A stretch of DNA of 64,000 nt from Terasakiella sp. SH-1 (GTDB lineage Bacteria > Pseudomonadota > Alphaproteobacteria > Rhodospirillales > Terasakiellaceae): NCBI RefSeq assembly GCF_004564135.1, contig NZ_CP038255.1, positions 156,501 through 220,500 of the forward strand, written 5' to 3'. Numbering within the stretch: the stretch's first letter is position 1; each line of letters starts with the position of its first letter. The notes under the pieces are model-generated. The model did no database searches and was not told where the DNA came from. It saw nothing but the letters and a program-made list of their open reading frames with translations. This document shows positions 8,625 to 18,783 of the stretch, piece by piece. The translations under genes were made by a program, and so were the position numbers.

Positions 8625-8803
8625 TCTTTCCACCCAATGCACTTAGTCAGGGAAGGACTACCACAATAAGGTGAAAAACTCGAGTAAAGATGTAAATTTA
8701 AATAGTCTTACGCATTAATGGTTGAATGTTGGTTCGCTAAAGACATTGGGAATAGAGGATGGTACCATTCTACCAACGTGAAATAACAAAGTAATGCGTA
8801 GAT
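8625..8803. promoter_or_regulatory. Divergent intergenic region with a 9-bp inverted repeat
   Basis: This spacer separates the minus-strand channel operon from the plus-strand kinase operon and must hold both promoters. TACGCATTA at 8709-8717 is the exact inverse complement of TAATGCGTA at 8792-8800, which ends three bases before the kinase ATG. A short dyad, TGGTA/TACCA, lies at about 8760-8775. No clear -35/-10 or -24/-12 pair was recognised. Confidence 0.35.
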
Positions 8804-11800
8804 ATGGTTGAAGAGAGTGTTTCTATCACAAATTCTGTTTTCTTTGAGAAATCACAAGATGGGTTTCTGATTCTGAAGGAAGGCAAAATTTCATCGCTTA
8901 ACCGGGCCGCTGTGACCTTGCTTGGTTATCAGGAAAAAGAGGACCTCCTTCATCAGGCATTTGTGGACCTATCTTTATCTGAACAGGCTGATGGTCAGGA
9001 TGTTTTGCAAAAATGGACGCAGGTACAGGCACAGCTGGCAACATCTGGGGAGTGTGAAACAGGCTGGTTTTTTTGTGCACCATCAGGACAGTATGTTTAT
9101 GTGGATGCTGTCTTTGCGCCCTCGCAAATACCGAATGATGAGGCGTTATATGTTATTTTAAAGTCTGCACAAACGGACAAGAATGAACATTTTCGCTTGC
9201 TTGTTGAAAATTCACCGGACTGGACATGGGAGGTTGATGCTCATGGAATTTATACTTATGTCAGCCCGCAAGTCTTTAATCTGTTGGGCTATCACAGTGA
9301 AGAATTGCTGGGGAAAACACCCTTTGATCTGATGCCTGCCCAAGAGGCGGAAGAACTCAGGGAAACATTTATTGAAATTGTTCGCGAAGCCAAGCCGTTT
9401 TATTCATTAAAAAATATCAACTTACATAAAAACGGCGAACAGGTCGTTCTGGAAACCAGCGGTATTCCTTTTTTTGCCCCCAACGGGGAATTGTTGGGTT
9501 TTCGCGGCATTGATCGTAATATTACAGAACGCCATAACAGCAATATCAAAGTCAGGAAATTACAAAGCCAGCTTAATCTGGCGATTGAAAGTATGTCTGA
9601 GGGATTTGCCCTGTTTGATGCCGATGACAAGATGGTGGCCTGTAATGATGTTTATCGGGAGATGTATGCCACCCATGTTCATGCAATCAAGCCCGGCAAC
9701 AGCTTTGAAGCTATTTTACGGGCAGGTATTGCCGCCAATGCCTTTCAACAAGCCGTCGGGCGTGAAGAAGAATGGCTGGCAGAACGGGTGGAACAACATA
9801 AACAGGAACATGCACAGATTGAACAGCAGCTTAAGGATGGGCGCTGGTTGTTAATCAGTGAAAGACGTATCGCTGATGGTGGTTCGATCAGTGTGCGCCT
9901 TGATATTACAGACCTGAAAAAGAAAGAAGAAGAACTCCTTGAGGCGCAAAAACGCCTGGAAGATTTTGTCACGGCCTCTTCAGACTGGTTATGGGAAACC
10001 GATGAACAGAACCGTTTGATTTTTATTTCTGACATGTATGAGGAATATACAGGGATTAAAATTAAATCAGTCTTGGGAAAAACAAGGAAAGAGCTTTTTG
10101 CCAATAATGGAGTAAGAGAGGTTTGGGATAGCCATTTTGAAACAACGGATGCCCAAAAACCGTTTAAGGATTTTGCCTATAGCTTCACATCAGGCTCTGG
10201 TGAAAAGCTTCATATCGCCATCAGCGGAACTCCTTATTTCGATTCTCAGGGAGCGTTTAAGGGCTATCGTGGGAGCGGTAAAAATATTACCGCACAGGTG
10301 CGTGCAGAACACAAACTGCAGGAAACCCAAAGCGAATTGCGCAAAAGCAACGAAAATCTGGAAATGAAGGTTCAAGAACGCACCCTTGAACTTGAACGTT
10401 TGATGGAACAGGCGAGGCAGGCCAACGAAAATATTGCGGCTTCTCGGGCTTATCTGGATGCATTGGTCAATAACTTGCCTGATGGCGTTGTGGTTATTGA
10501 TACCAAGGGGCGTATCATTGGCTTTAGTCCGGCGGCAGAAAAAATCTTTGGGTATCAGGAACATGAAATTCTGGGCAAGAATGTCACGATTTTGATGACG
10601 GAAGAAATGACCGCAAAACACGATGGTTTTTTAAGAGAAGCCTTAAACGGTAAAGCTGTGCGCGGCAGTCATGCCATTGAACTGGAAGCCGTGCATAAAG
10701 AAGGTCATGTAATCCCGGTTGATATTGCGGTCAGCATGGCCCAAACGGATAAAACGAAATTCTTTACAGGTATTGTGCGCGATATTTCCAAACGCAAGGA
10801 TAATGAACAGGCGTTGATGGAAAAAGAAAATCAGTTGCGTGATGCGATTGAGAATATATCAGACGGTTTTATCACCTTTGACCAAAATGACCGTCTGGTT
10901 ATCTATAACGAGATGTATAAGAAAATGTTCCCCCAATTGACCGATCAGGTCTTTGAGGGAAACAGTTATGCCAATATTTTGGATAAGTTTGGTTCAAGCG
11001 GCCTGATTGAATCAGAAGAAGATTTTGCTGCTTATAAAGAAAAACGCTTGCAGGAACATCTCTGTCCAACAGGTGTGCCTGATGTTCAACAGTTTCGCGA
11101 TGGGCGCTGGATCCAAACCCGTGAATTTCCAACCCCCAGTGGCGGGGTGGTGGCCTTGCGTGCTGATGTGACGGAACAAAAAGAAATGGAACTGGCCCTT
11201 GCGCGGCAAAACAGAAATATCAATTTCTTGCACGAAGTTACCAATAACCTGTTTAAGGAAGAGAATTTATCGTCCACCTTTGAAATCTGTCTCAATGACA
11301 TTCTGGCCTTCATGGATTGGCCTTTGGGATATCTGCACATGGTCCGCCAGACCTTAACCGGGATTTATCATTTTGATAGTTTCTGGACAGGAGAGCCTAC
11401 CGGCAAAGCACGTGATATTCAAAATGAACTGAGCAAAGACAATAACAAGTTAATCGTAGAATTTGCAGACCGGGCCATTGATGAAAAACATGTGATCATT
11501 CAACACAAACAATTCTCATTTGAAAATGCGAACTTTATGGTCACTTCCAAACGCCACGTGCCGATGACGGTCGTGGTCGTTCCGATTTTTATGTTTAATA
11601 TTCCTATTGCCGCCGCAGAAATCTTTATTGACCAAAAGGTGAGTGTGGATCGAGAAACCCTTAAGCTTTTAGAGTCAATTGGCAAGCAGCTTGGCGATAA
11701 TATTGAAAGAAAAGTTTCCCGTCTGGAAATGGCGGAACGTTCGCGCAAGCTGAAAGACAGTATTGATAAAATTGAACGGGCGCGCAAAGCGGCGATTAAT

Positions 11801-14149
11801 GTGATGCAGGATGCCCAGCTTCAAAAGAAACGGGCGGAAGAGACGGCTTATGAACTGGAAAAATCTCGTCAAAGCCTTGAGGTTGCCCGCCATCAGGCCG
11901 AAACGGCGAATGTGGCAAAGTCGGAATTTCTTGCAACCATGAGCCATGAAATTCGCACTCCAATGAATGCCATTATCGGGATGTCTGATCTGGCGTTGAA
12001 AACGGACCTGGATTCAAAGCAGCGCAATTACGTTGAAAAAGTCCATTATTCTGCGGAAGCCTTATTGAGCATTTTGAATGATATCCTCGATTTCTCCAAG
12101 ATCGAGGCCGGCAAGCTTTCCATGGAGATGATCGACTTTAACCTGAGTGATGTGATTGATAACGTTTCACACCTTTTTGCCTATAAAGCGCGGGAAAAAG
12201 GGCTGACAATCCTGTTTAACATGGATGCCAATATGCCGCTGGGCCTGAAAGGGGACCCAACACGTTTGGGGCAGGTTTTGACCAACCTTGGATCAAATGC
12301 ATTGAAATTCACCCATGAAGGGGAGATCGTGTTTGATATCAAGCTGCTGGAAGATCAAGGCCAGCAGGTCAAGCTGCATTTCCTTGTGCGTGATACGGGG
12401 GTGGGCCTGTCCAAAGAAGCACAAGGCAAACTGTTTCAGGCTTTCACCCAAGCTGATAGTTCGGTCACAAGAAAATATGGGGGCACAGGTCTTGGCTTGA
12501 CGATTTCCAAGCGCCTGACAGAACTGATGGGCGGCGAAATCGGTGTGGAGAGTGAAGAAGGCAAGGGAAGCTGTTTCCATTTCACAGCTGTCTTTACCAA
12601 AGGAAAAATCATTGCGGACCAAGCTTATTGTGGCAGGTTGCCCCAAGGGTTGCGAGCCCTTGTTGTGGATGATAATGCCAGTGCGCGGGAAATTCTCTAT
12701 GAAACCCTGAAAAGTCTGGGCTATGTGGTTGAGGTTTTATCCTGTGGTGATGAATGTTTACCAGCGCTATTGGCCGCAGAACAGGAAGGGACACCTGTTG
12801 ACCTTCTTGTTCTGGATTGGCATATGCCGGACCTGAATGGTGTTGAGACATTCCAGCTGGTGCAGGAAAGCCAAAAACTGGTCCATAAACCACCAGCGAT
12901 TATGGTGACGGCCTATAATGAAAATGAACTGGCTGAACAAGTAAAAGGGCTTGGCATTCAGGCGATTTTGTCCAAGCCTTTGTCTCCTTCCAGTCTGTAT
13001 GAGGTTTTATCTAAACTCTATGATTCTTCTTCAATAAAGGGCACAGTTGAAGACGAGGTGGGGAGTGAACCTAAAACAGGGGCAGCAGCCCTTGTGGGAA
13101 GCCGGGTGTTGTTGGTGGAAGATAACGAGATCAATCAGGAGATTGCACGCGAGAACCTTGAAGAAATTGGCATTCGCTGTCAAATCGCCAATCATGGTCA
13201 AGAAGCTTTGGACTGGCTGGAAAAAGAAACGTTTGATGGGGTGTTGATGGATTTCAATATGCCGGTTATGGATGGTTTGACAGCGACCAAAATTATTCGG
13301 AAAACATATGGGTTCGATGATCTGCCCGTGATTGCTATGACAGCCAATGCCATGTCCAGTGATCGGGAAGATGCAATGGCCGTTGGGATGAATGATTATA
13401 TTACCAAACCGATCAAATTTGAGGAAATGATTGAAACAATGGCGCGCTGGATTGCCCCAAAAGATGGGGTGGTCATTCAAACAGAAAGGGATCAACACCC
13501 CATGCAGACGGTGCTTGACGAGGAAGGTTTCCCTGCGATTGCTGGGGTGGATACAGCCTATGGCCTGAAAATTGTTCGGGATAATAAAAAGCTTTATTGC
13601 AAGCTGTTGGATAAGTTCCAGCAAACCCAGTCTGAATTTTTATCGCGTTTTTCCGATGCCTATAATGCAGGTGATGAGGAAACGGCCGTGCGAGAGGCCC
13701 ATTCGTTAAAAGGGGTCGCTTCCAGCATTGGGGCGCAGGAAATTTCCACATCTGCGGCAAAGCTGGAACAAGCGGTCAAGAAAAAGCAGGAACGCCATGA
13801 GATTGACCCCTTGCTTCAGGAATTGGAAAGTTTGTTTAAGGTTGTTTTAGGCGGAATATCCCAGGCTTTGTCGCAGGTAACTGGAACAGTGCAAGGTCAG
13901 GTAAAGGGCGGGGATGTCGTTGCCTTGTCTGAAATGAAAGTACAACTATCAGTGTTGTTTGGTTTGTTGGAAGGCTTTGATACCGATGCGGTAAACCTTC
14001 TTGAGGAGTTGATGGCACAAAATATGGCACCGGACGTAACCTCTTGTATGGAAGAGATGAATGGGTTGGTGAATGAATATAATTTCGAACCTGCTTATGA
14101 ACTATTGCAAGACTTACTCAAAAAAAATGATATAATCCTTGATAGATAA
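8804..14149 (+). CDS. Giant hybrid sensor histidine kinase: six PAS, GAF, HisKA, HATPase, two REC, HPt
   Basis: This 1781-residue protein has no evident membrane helix and is probably cytoplasmic. Six PAS-like domains lie at roughly 10-115, 130-250, 265-375, 390-505, 555-670 and 685-795. A coiled coil follows PAS4, and a GAF-like domain occupies about 815-970. HisKA has its phospho-histidine near residue 1048 ([12 protein letters not shown]), and the HATPase spans about 1155-1270 ([20 protein letters not shown]). Two receiver domains have acceptor aspartates near 1338 (VLDWHMPD) and 1482 (LMDFNMPV), and an HPt domain has His near 1632 (EAHSLKG). The protein therefore holds a full His-Asp-His relay that can pass phosphate to one of the regulators encoded just downstream. 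The signal is unknown. Confidence 0.9.
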   Translation: MVEESVSITNSVFFEKSQDGFLILKEGKISSLNRAAVTLLGYQEKEDLLHQAFVDLSLSEQADGQDVLQKWTQVQAQLATSGECETGWFFCAPSGQYVYVDAVFAPSQIPNDEALYVILKSAQTDKNEHFRLLVENSPDWTWEVDAHGIYTYVSPQVFNLLGYHSEELLGKTPFDLMPAQEAEELRETFIEIVREAKPFYSLKNINLHKNGEQVVLETSGIPFFAPNGELLGFRGIDRNITERHNSNIKVRKLQSQLNLAIESMSEGFALFDADDKMVACNDVYREMYATHVHAIKPGNSFEAILRAGIAANAFQQAVGREEEWLAERVEQHKQEHAQIEQQLKDGRWLLISERRIADGGSISVRLDITDLKKKEEELLEAQKRLEDFVTASSDWLWETDEQNRLIFISDMYEEYTGIKIKSVLGKTRKELFANNGVREVWDSHFETTDAQKPFKDFAYSFTSGSGEKLHIAISGTPYFDSQGAFKGYRGSGKNITAQVRAEHKLQETQSELRKSNENLEMKVQERTLELERLMEQARQANENIAASRAYLDALVNNLPDGVVVIDTKGRIIGFSPAAEKIFGYQEHEILGKNVTILMTEEMTAKHDGFLREALNGKAVRGSHAIELEAVHKEGHVIPVDIAVSMAQTDKTKFFTGIVRDISKRKDNEQALMEKENQLRDAIENISDGFITFDQNDRLVIYNEMYKKMFPQLTDQVFEGNSYANILDKFGSSGLIESEEDFAAYKEKRLQEHLCPTGVPDVQQFRDGRWIQTREFPTPSGGVVALRADVTEQKEMELALARQNRNINFLHEVTNNLFKEENLSSTFEICLNDILAFMDWPLGYLHMVRQTLTGIYHFDSFWTGEPTGKARDIQNELSKDNNKLIVEFADRAIDEKHVIIQHKQFSFENANFMVTSKRHVPMTVVVVPIFMFNIPIAAAEIFIDQKVSVDRETLKLLESIGKQLGDNIERKVSRLEMAERSRKLKDSIDKIERARKAAINVMQDAQLQKKRAEETAYELEKSRQSLEVARHQAETANVAKSEFLATMSHEIRTPMNAIIGMSDLALKTDLDSKQRNYVEKVHYSAEALLSILNDILDFSKIEAGKLSMEMIDFNLSDVIDNVSHLFAYKAREKGLTILFNMDANMPLGLKGDPTRLGQVLTNLGSNALKFTHEGEIVFDIKLLEDQGQQVKLHFLVRDTGVGLSKEAQGKLFQAFTQADSSVTRKYGGTGLGLTISKRLTELMGGEIGVESEEGKGSCFHFTAVFTKGKIIADQAYCGRLPQGLRALVVDDNASAREILYETLKSLGYVVEVLSCGDECLPALLAAEQEGTPVDLLVLDWHMPDLNGVETFQLVQESQKLVHKPPAIMVTAYNENELAEQVKGLGIQAILSKPLSPSSLYEVLSKLYDSSSIKGTVEDEVGSEPKTGAAALVGSRVLLVEDNEINQEIARENLEEIGIRCQIANHGQEALDWLEKETFDGVLMDFNMPVMDGLTATKIIRKTYGFDDLPVIAMTANAMSSDREDAMAVGMNDYITKPIKFEEMIETMARWIAPKDGVVIQTERDQHPMQTVLDEEGFPAIAGVDTAYGLKIVRDNKKLYCKLLDKFQQTQSEFLSRFSDAYNAGDEETAVREAHSLKGVASSIGAQEISTSAAKLEQAVKKKQERHEIDPLLQELESLFKVVLGGISQALSQVTGTVQGQVKGGDVVALSEMKVQLSVLFGLLEGFDTDAVNLLEELMAQNMAPDVTSCMEEMNGLVNEYNFEPAYELLQDLLKKNDIILDR

Positions 14150-14181
14150 AAATAAAAAAACATCAACTTGCACAGGGCGCT

Positions 14182-15210
14182 ATGAAGCAAACAGTTTTGG
14201 TCGTCGATGATACGCCGCTTAATATTGATCTTTTAAAAGACGCGCTTGGCGATGAATATAAAGTAATTGCCGCAACATCGGGTGTGACTGCGATCAAGCT
14301 GGCCTGTGGCAAACAGATGCCGGATTTAATTTTGCTGGATGTGATGATGCCGCAAATAGATGGCTATGAGGTGTGTGAAACCTTAAAGAAGAATCCATTA
14401 ACCGCAAAAATTCCGGTTATTTTTGTGACAGCCCTTGAAAAAGTTGAAGATGAAGAAAAGGGGCTGATGTTAGGGGCAGTTGATTATATCACCAAGCCGA
14501 TACGCCCCGCAATTGTACGTGCCCGTGTTGCAACCCATCTTGCGCTTTATGACCAAAATCGCACCTTGGAAAAACAGGTTTCCCAACGTACCGAAGAGCT
14601 GGAACAAACACGCCTTGAGGTGATCCATCGCTTGGGGCAGGCTGCGGAATATCGCGATAATGAAACTGGCCTGCATGTCATTCGAATGAGCCACTATTCC
14701 CGCCTGTTGGCCGAAGCATTAAACTTTCCCAAACATGTGGTTGATCTGGTTTTTCATGCCGCCCCCATGCATGATGTGGGCAAAATTGGTGTGCCGGACA
14801 GTATTTTGCTCAAGCCCGGTAAATTAAGCGATGAAGAATGGGCGATAATGCGTGAGCATCCGGCAATCGGTGCTAAAATCTTGGGGGAGGAATCATCTGA
14901 ATTGATGCGGGCTTCCCATGATATTGCGATTGCCCATCACGAAAAATGGGATGGCTCTGGCTATCCCTATAATTTGAAGGGCGAAGATATTCCTTTGTTT
15001 GGTCGTATCATTGCCGTTGCTGATGTGTTTGATGCTCTGACAACGGCACGGCCTTATAAAAAAGCCTGGGCGGTGAAAGATGCTGTTCAATTTATCAATG
15101 AACAAAGCGGGCAGCATTTTGATCCGCAGTTGGTGGGACTGTTTAACAATCTCATTGATGAAATTTGTAAAATCAAAACTAAATATGAAGAAACAATCGA
15201 GTTTGCTTAG
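14182..15210 (+). CDS. Response regulator with HD-GYP cyclic-di-GMP phosphodiesterase domain
   Basis: 342 residues. An N-terminal receiver domain (VLVVDDTPLNIDLL, acceptor Asp in LILLDVMMPQIDGY) is followed by a short coiled coil and a complete HD-GYP domain. The catalytic signatures HDVGKIGVPDSILLKPG, HHEKWDGSGYP and ADVFDALTTARPYK are all present, so the enzyme should hydrolyse cyclic di-GMP under control of receiver phosphorylation. It lies 32 bases after the giant kinase gene, which is the likely phosphodonor. Architecture and size match RpfG-type regulators. Confidence 0.9.
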   Translation: MKQTVLVVDDTPLNIDLLKDALGDEYKVIAATSGVTAIKLACGKQMPDLILLDVMMPQIDGYEVCETLKKNPLTAKIPVIFVTALEKVEDEEKGLMLGAVDYITKPIRPAIVRARVATHLALYDQNRTLEKQVSQRTEELEQTRLEVIHRLGQAAEYRDNETGLHVIRMSHYSRLLAEALNFPKHVVDLVFHAAPMHDVGKIGVPDSILLKPGKLSDEEWAIMREHPAIGAKILGEESSELMRASHDIAIAHHEKWDGSGYPYNLKGEDIPLFGRIIAVADVFDALTTARPYKKAWAVKDAVQFINEQSGQHFDPQLVGLFNNLIDEICKIKTKYEETIEFA

Positions 15211-15224
15211 AGGTTGGAGGAAAC

Positions 15225-15596
15225 GTGGCGTATAAAATCCTAACTGTTGATGACAGCAATTTTGCAAGAATGCTGCTTAAAAAAGCGATTCTGGAAGCTC
15301 AAAGTGATGTAGAGATCAGCGAGGCAGATTGTGCTGAGGCAGCGCTGAAAATGCTTGCGGGGAATTCCTATGATATTTTCTTCATTGATGTGAATATGCC
15401 GGGAACAAACGGTTTTGAGCTGGCCATGCAAATCCGGGAACAATTGCCTGAGGCCCATTTGGCAATTTTGACAGCCAATATTCAGGATGCAAGTCAGAAA
15501 AAAGCCCAGGAGTTGGGAGCAGCCTTTATTGCCAAGCCGGTAACGACTGAAAAAATCCGCAGCTTTCTCCAACAGGTGGGAGAAACGGATGGCTGA
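15225..15596 (+). CDS. CheY-like single-domain response regulator
   Basis: 123 residues, a receiver domain only: ILTVDDSNFARMLL supplies the acidic pocket, IFFIDVNMPGTNG the acceptor Asp, and FIAKPVT the conserved Lys. The start is GTG at 15225, preceded by GGAGG. The 3' end overlaps the CheC/CheX-like gene by eight bases, so the two products are probably made together. The pairing of a CheY-like receiver with a CheC-type phosphatase suggests a phosphorylation and dephosphorylation switch. No DNA-binding or enzymatic output is attached. Confidence 0.85.
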   Translation: MAYKILTVDDSNFARMLLKKAILEAQSDVEISEADCAEAALKMLAGNSYDIFFIDVNMPGTNGFELAMQIREQLPEAHLAILTANIQDASQKKAQELGAAFIAKPVTTEKIRSFLQQVGETDG

Positions 15597-16191
15597 ATTT
15601 GATGACCTTGAAAAAGATATATTTATCGAGCTGTTAAACATTGCCGTCGGGCAGGCCGCTGCGGGACTGAGTGAACTTGTTCAGGAAAAAATTGACATGT
15701 TTGTGCCCAATTTGCACACGCTGTCTGAACGCGAAGCTTCTGCTTTGGTCGATGAGAAACTGGGCCATCAGGCCACGGTGATTTCGGAACGTTTTTCCGG
15801 GATTGTACCCGGGCAGATTATGCTGCTTTTTCCACAAGCTGAAAGCCTGATCCTTGTACGTAAAATGCTGGGCGAAGAAATGGACGAGGCAAGCGCCTCG
15901 GAAGTGGAACAGGAAGCTTTATCTGAAATTGGCAATATGATTTTAAATAGCTGCTTGTCCAGTCTGGCGGATGCCTTTGAAGGGCGTTTTATCGGGGAAT
16001 TGCCGGTTTATGCCTCTGGACAGGCCAGTCGACTCTTCAAGGGAAAGGAAGATCAGGAAATCCTGTTTATCGAGGTGAATTTCCGCCTGAGTGAAAGTGA
16101 TATCAATGGCTATATCGTGATTATCCTGAGTATCGAAGGTATGGCTGAATTGCAGCAATATCTTAAAAACATTGTGACGCAGAATATATAG
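15589..16191 (+). CDS. CheC/CheX-like CheY-P phosphatase
   Basis: 200 residues with two copies of the phosphatase signature helix (Glu, then Asn three residues later): IFIELLNIAVGQAAAGLSEL near the N-terminus and EVEQEALSEIGNMILNSCLS in the middle. This is the pattern of CheC, which dephosphorylates CheY. It is coupled to the upstream receiver gene, its likely substrate. A classical chemotaxis operon (cheA, cheW, cheR, cheB) is not present, so it may act on a non-flagellar pathway. Fairly confident of family, less of target. Confidence 0.8.
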   Translation: MAEFDDLEKDIFIELLNIAVGQAAAGLSELVQEKIDMFVPNLHTLSEREASALVDEKLGHQATVISERFSGIVPGQIMLLFPQAESLILVRKMLGEEMDEASASEVEQEALSEIGNMILNSCLSSLADAFEGRFIGELPVYASGQASRLFKGKEDQEILFIEVNFRLSESDINGYIVIILSIEGMAELQQYLKNIVTQNI

Positions 16192-16199
16192 TGTGATCT

Positions 16200-17126
16200 A
16201 TGGATAAGTTTGGTTGGTTATCACGTGCTGCTTTTGACGCTATTGTTGGCGGGGTTATTATTCTGGATACCCGCTTTAAGGTGGTGCTGTGGAATGACTG
16301 GATGTCGATTGTGACACACACGCATGCCCATGATGCAGAAGGCCAGAGGCTGATTGATATTTTTCCTGAACTGGAAAAAAGCCGAATTATCCAGTCGACA
16401 GAACGGGCCATTGATCAAGGTATGGCCTCCTTCTTATCTCATTCCCTTAATAAAAGGCTTTTCCCCTTAAAACGGAAAGATCAAATGGAGGGGAAACAGA
16501 CTGAAATCTGTCAAAATGTGACGATTAAGCCATTTTTTGATGAGGAGGGGGAGAAATACTGCCTTATCCAGATTGAAGATGTCAGTAAGACAGTTATGAG
16601 GGAGAACCTGCTGAAAAGTGCAAGTGAGCGTTTTCAGGCTATTTTCAATACGGTAAAAGACGGGATTGTGATCACTGATCGAAGCGGGATTATTGAATCG
16701 TTGAACCCTGCTGCATTGGAAATTTTTGATTGTCAGCAGGATGATTTGATCAATCGTAAAATCACAGACCTGTTAACTGAAACTGATATGTATGGATTTT
16801 CCAAGGGGGAAAAGACCCCGCAGGAACACAGATATGAACAGGTGCTTACGACGAAAACGGGGAAAACAACGGTTATTGAATATGATGTCAATGTCATGAC
16901 ATTAGAGGGGCAAGCCCATTATGTCAGCATCATTCAGGATGTGACATTGCGCAAACAAAATGAAAAGGAATTGCGTTCAAGAACGCGAGAGCTTGAACAA
17001 TTTAACGATGCCATGGTCGATCGTGAAATCCGCATGATTGAACTAAAAGAAGAAATCAATAAATTGACGAAAGAACTCGGCCGTCCCATTCCATATGAAG
17101 AAATCTGGAATGATCAGGCTGATTAA
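16200..17126 (+). CDS. PAS domain protein without kinase, coiled-coil C-terminus
   Basis: 308 residues. Two PAS-like regions occupy about 5-125 (AFDAIVGGVIILDTRFKVVLWN) and about 130-255 (FNTVKDGIVITDRSGIIESLNP). The protein ends in a charged helix, NDAMVDREIRMIELKEEINKL, followed by GRPIPYEEIW. This terminal helix is of the kind that normally joins PAS domains to histidine kinase cores, yet no kinase follows. The stop is clean and the next gene begins 18 bases later. It may bind and regulate the giant kinase or CheC in trans (inference). Ligand unknown. Confidence 0.75.
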   Translation: MDKFGWLSRAAFDAIVGGVIILDTRFKVVLWNDWMSIVTHTHAHDAEGQRLIDIFPELEKSRIIQSTERAIDQGMASFLSHSLNKRLFPLKRKDQMEGKQTEICQNVTIKPFFDEEGEKYCLIQIEDVSKTVMRENLLKSASERFQAIFNTVKDGIVITDRSGIIESLNPAALEIFDCQQDDLINRKITDLLTETDMYGFSKGEKTPQEHRYEQVLTTKTGKTTVIEYDVNVMTLEGQAHYVSIIQDVTLRKQNEKELRSRTRELEQFNDAMVDREIRMIELKEEINKLTKELGRPIPYEEIWNDQAD

Positions 17127-17144
17127 AGAGAGGCAGGAAGAGCA

Positions 17145-18275
17145 ATGAGTGAAGCCCAAAACACAATTTTAGTGGTCGATGATACACCTGAGCACATCCA
17201 GATTATTTCAGAAAATCTCAAACCAGAATTTAAAGTGCTGGCTGCTAAAGATGGGAAACAGGCCCTGAAACTTGTTTCATCCAGTCATCCCGATATTGTG
17301 CTGCTGGATATTAATATGCCGGGCATGGATGGCTATGAAGTGTGTAAGGAAATCAAAAGCGATCTTGAAACGCAGGATATTGAAGTGATTTTCATTTCGG
17401 CCAATGATTCTTTGGATGAAATTATGGCAGGCTTTGATGCCGGGGCCAGCGATTATCTGATCAAGCCGATTGAACCTGCCCCTTTGCTGGAAAAAGTCCG
17501 TATTGCCATCAAGAATATCGAAAGACATCGCTCGTTAAGTGATGACAAAAACATGGCCTTTCAAACGGCCATGTCTGCGATGACTAATACGGCTGAACTT
17601 GGGGCGTTGCTGGAATTTGAAAAAGGGTGCCGCAAGGTGAAAGACCTGCCGGAACTGGCTGATCATGTTGTATCCTCTATGGAAAATTTCTCTTTAAATT
17701 GTTGTGTGCAAATTCGGGTCGATGATCTGGAACTCAATGAAAGCTCAACAGGGATTGTCTCGCCCTTGCAGCTGAATTTGATGAAACGCTCTTTGGAAGG
17801 GGACCGGATTAAGTCTTATAAGGACTGTCTGGTTGTTGCCTATCCTCATGTCACTGTTGTGATGTGGGGAATGCCTGTGGATGATGAAGAAAAAACCGGG
17901 CGCTATCGGGATCATCTGGCGGCTTTGGTGGATAGCTGCGATCAGACAATTCGCATTATTCTGGAACGTGAAGCTGTTAATAAGCGCAATAAGGAACTTC
18001 TGGCTTTGGTGGTTGAATCCGAACAGGAGTTGCTTGCCCTGCAAAAGGCACAGGAAGAACACAAGCGGGTTAACAAACATATCAGCGAAAATATGCTCGA
18101 TGATCTTCAATCTTGTTTCCTGGCCTATGACCTGATGGAAGAACAGGAACAAGAGCTGATCCGCATGGTGAATGACAGCGTTGAAAAATCCCAGACCCAT
18201 TATGAAGAGGGCCTTCACCTAGATAGCAAACTGAAGGATATTCTGAACCGTATTATGGATTTTGCGAAAAGCTGA
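17145..18275 (+). CDS. Response regulator with uncharacterised C-terminal region
   Basis: 376 residues. The receiver domain at about 5-125 (ILVVDDTPEHIQIISENL, acceptor Asp in IVLLDINMPGMDGY, IKPIEP) is followed by about 130 residues of unrecognised fold and a long glutamate-rich coiled coil to the end. The start follows AGGAAG with good spacing. It is the last gene of the plus-strand signalling group and converges on the minus-strand cluster that begins 19 bases beyond its stop. No known output domain was recognised, so it may act by protein-protein interaction. Confidence 0.75.
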   Translation: MSEAQNTILVVDDTPEHIQIISENLKPEFKVLAAKDGKQALKLVSSSHPDIVLLDINMPGMDGYEVCKEIKSDLETQDIEVIFISANDSLDEIMAGFDAGASDYLIKPIEPAPLLEKVRIAIKNIERHRSLSDDKNMAFQTAMSAMTNTAELGALLEFEKGCRKVKDLPELADHVVSSMENFSLNCCVQIRVDDLELNESSTGIVSPLQLNLMKRSLEGDRIKSYKDCLVVAYPHVTVVMWGMPVDDEEKTGRYRDHLAALVDSCDQTIRIILEREAVNKRNKELLALVVESEQELLALQKAQEEHKRVNKHISENMLDDLQSCFLAYDLMEEQEQELIRMVNDSVEKSQTHYEEGLHLDSKLKDILNRIMDFAKS

Positions 18276-18294
18276 TTTTTCTTTCCTGTAGGGA

Positions 18295-18762
18295 TCAATC
18301 ACCATTGGCAACGGTTACAATCAGGTCCTTCTCGTTTGGATTGCCCTGTTTGTCTTTGATATGCATGCGAATGCGGTGGCGACCAGATGGGAAGGCTGCA
18401 TCTTTAACATCCAGCTTGGTGCCGTGCAGATATTCACGCACGCGATCTGTAATATCAAAATCAAAGAAGCCCACGACGATAACTTTCAGGCTTTTCATAT
18501 CCGGTTGATGGCCGCTTTGGCCCGGTGTGAAAGAGACCGAAATATCAATCGGCGGGGTGACTTTGGACAACAGCTTGGGATTGCTCACCAGAATTTTGGG
18601 GCCATTCCCCGGTTTGGAGGCAGCTGGTTCCTGCATCTGGGATTGTTTCCCGATCAGTTCAGCTTCTTGCGCGGTGAGGAGCCATTTGGCTTCAGCGCTG
18701 TGTGTGTTGCCCAGTAACAGGGCAACACCAAGAGCCAAGTTTGAAAAAGCACGATATATCAT
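18295..18762 (-). CDS. Small secreted protein of unknown function
   Basis: 155 residues with a signal peptide (MIYRAFSNLALGVALLL, cleavage probably after SAEA). The mature protein ends in a beta-rich segment with VSFTPG, VVGFFDFDITDRVREYL and HRIRMHIKDKQGN. This reads like an Ig-like or Big-type beta-sandwich but is not assigned to a family. I prefer ATG at 18762, six bases after GGAAGG; in-frame ATGs at 18765 and 18780 are possible. It lies just after the LPP20 gene and is the last gene of the protease operon, so it is probably a periplasmic partner of that system. Confidence 0.6.
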   Translation of the reverse strand: MIYRAFSNLALGVALLLGNTHSAEAKWLLTAQEAELIGKQSQMQEPAASKPGNGPKILVSNPKLLSKVTPPIDISVSFTPGQSGHQPDMKSLKVIVVGFFDFDITDRVREYLHGTKLDVKDAAFPSGRHRIRMHIKDKQGNPNEKDLIVTVANGD

Positions 18763-18783
18763 CATGCACCTTCCCTTCATTCA

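Noticed and set aside
8744-8757. Partial match CATTGGGAATAGA to the GTCCCCATWTRGGRRTA motif before the giant kinase
   Set aside because: Only the right half matches; the GTCCCC half is missing, so it was not counted as a copy.
13031-13624. A 197-codon open frame antisense to the giant kinase receiver domains
   Set aside because: The opposite strand holds conserved receiver motifs; no ribosome binding site or family resemblance was seen.
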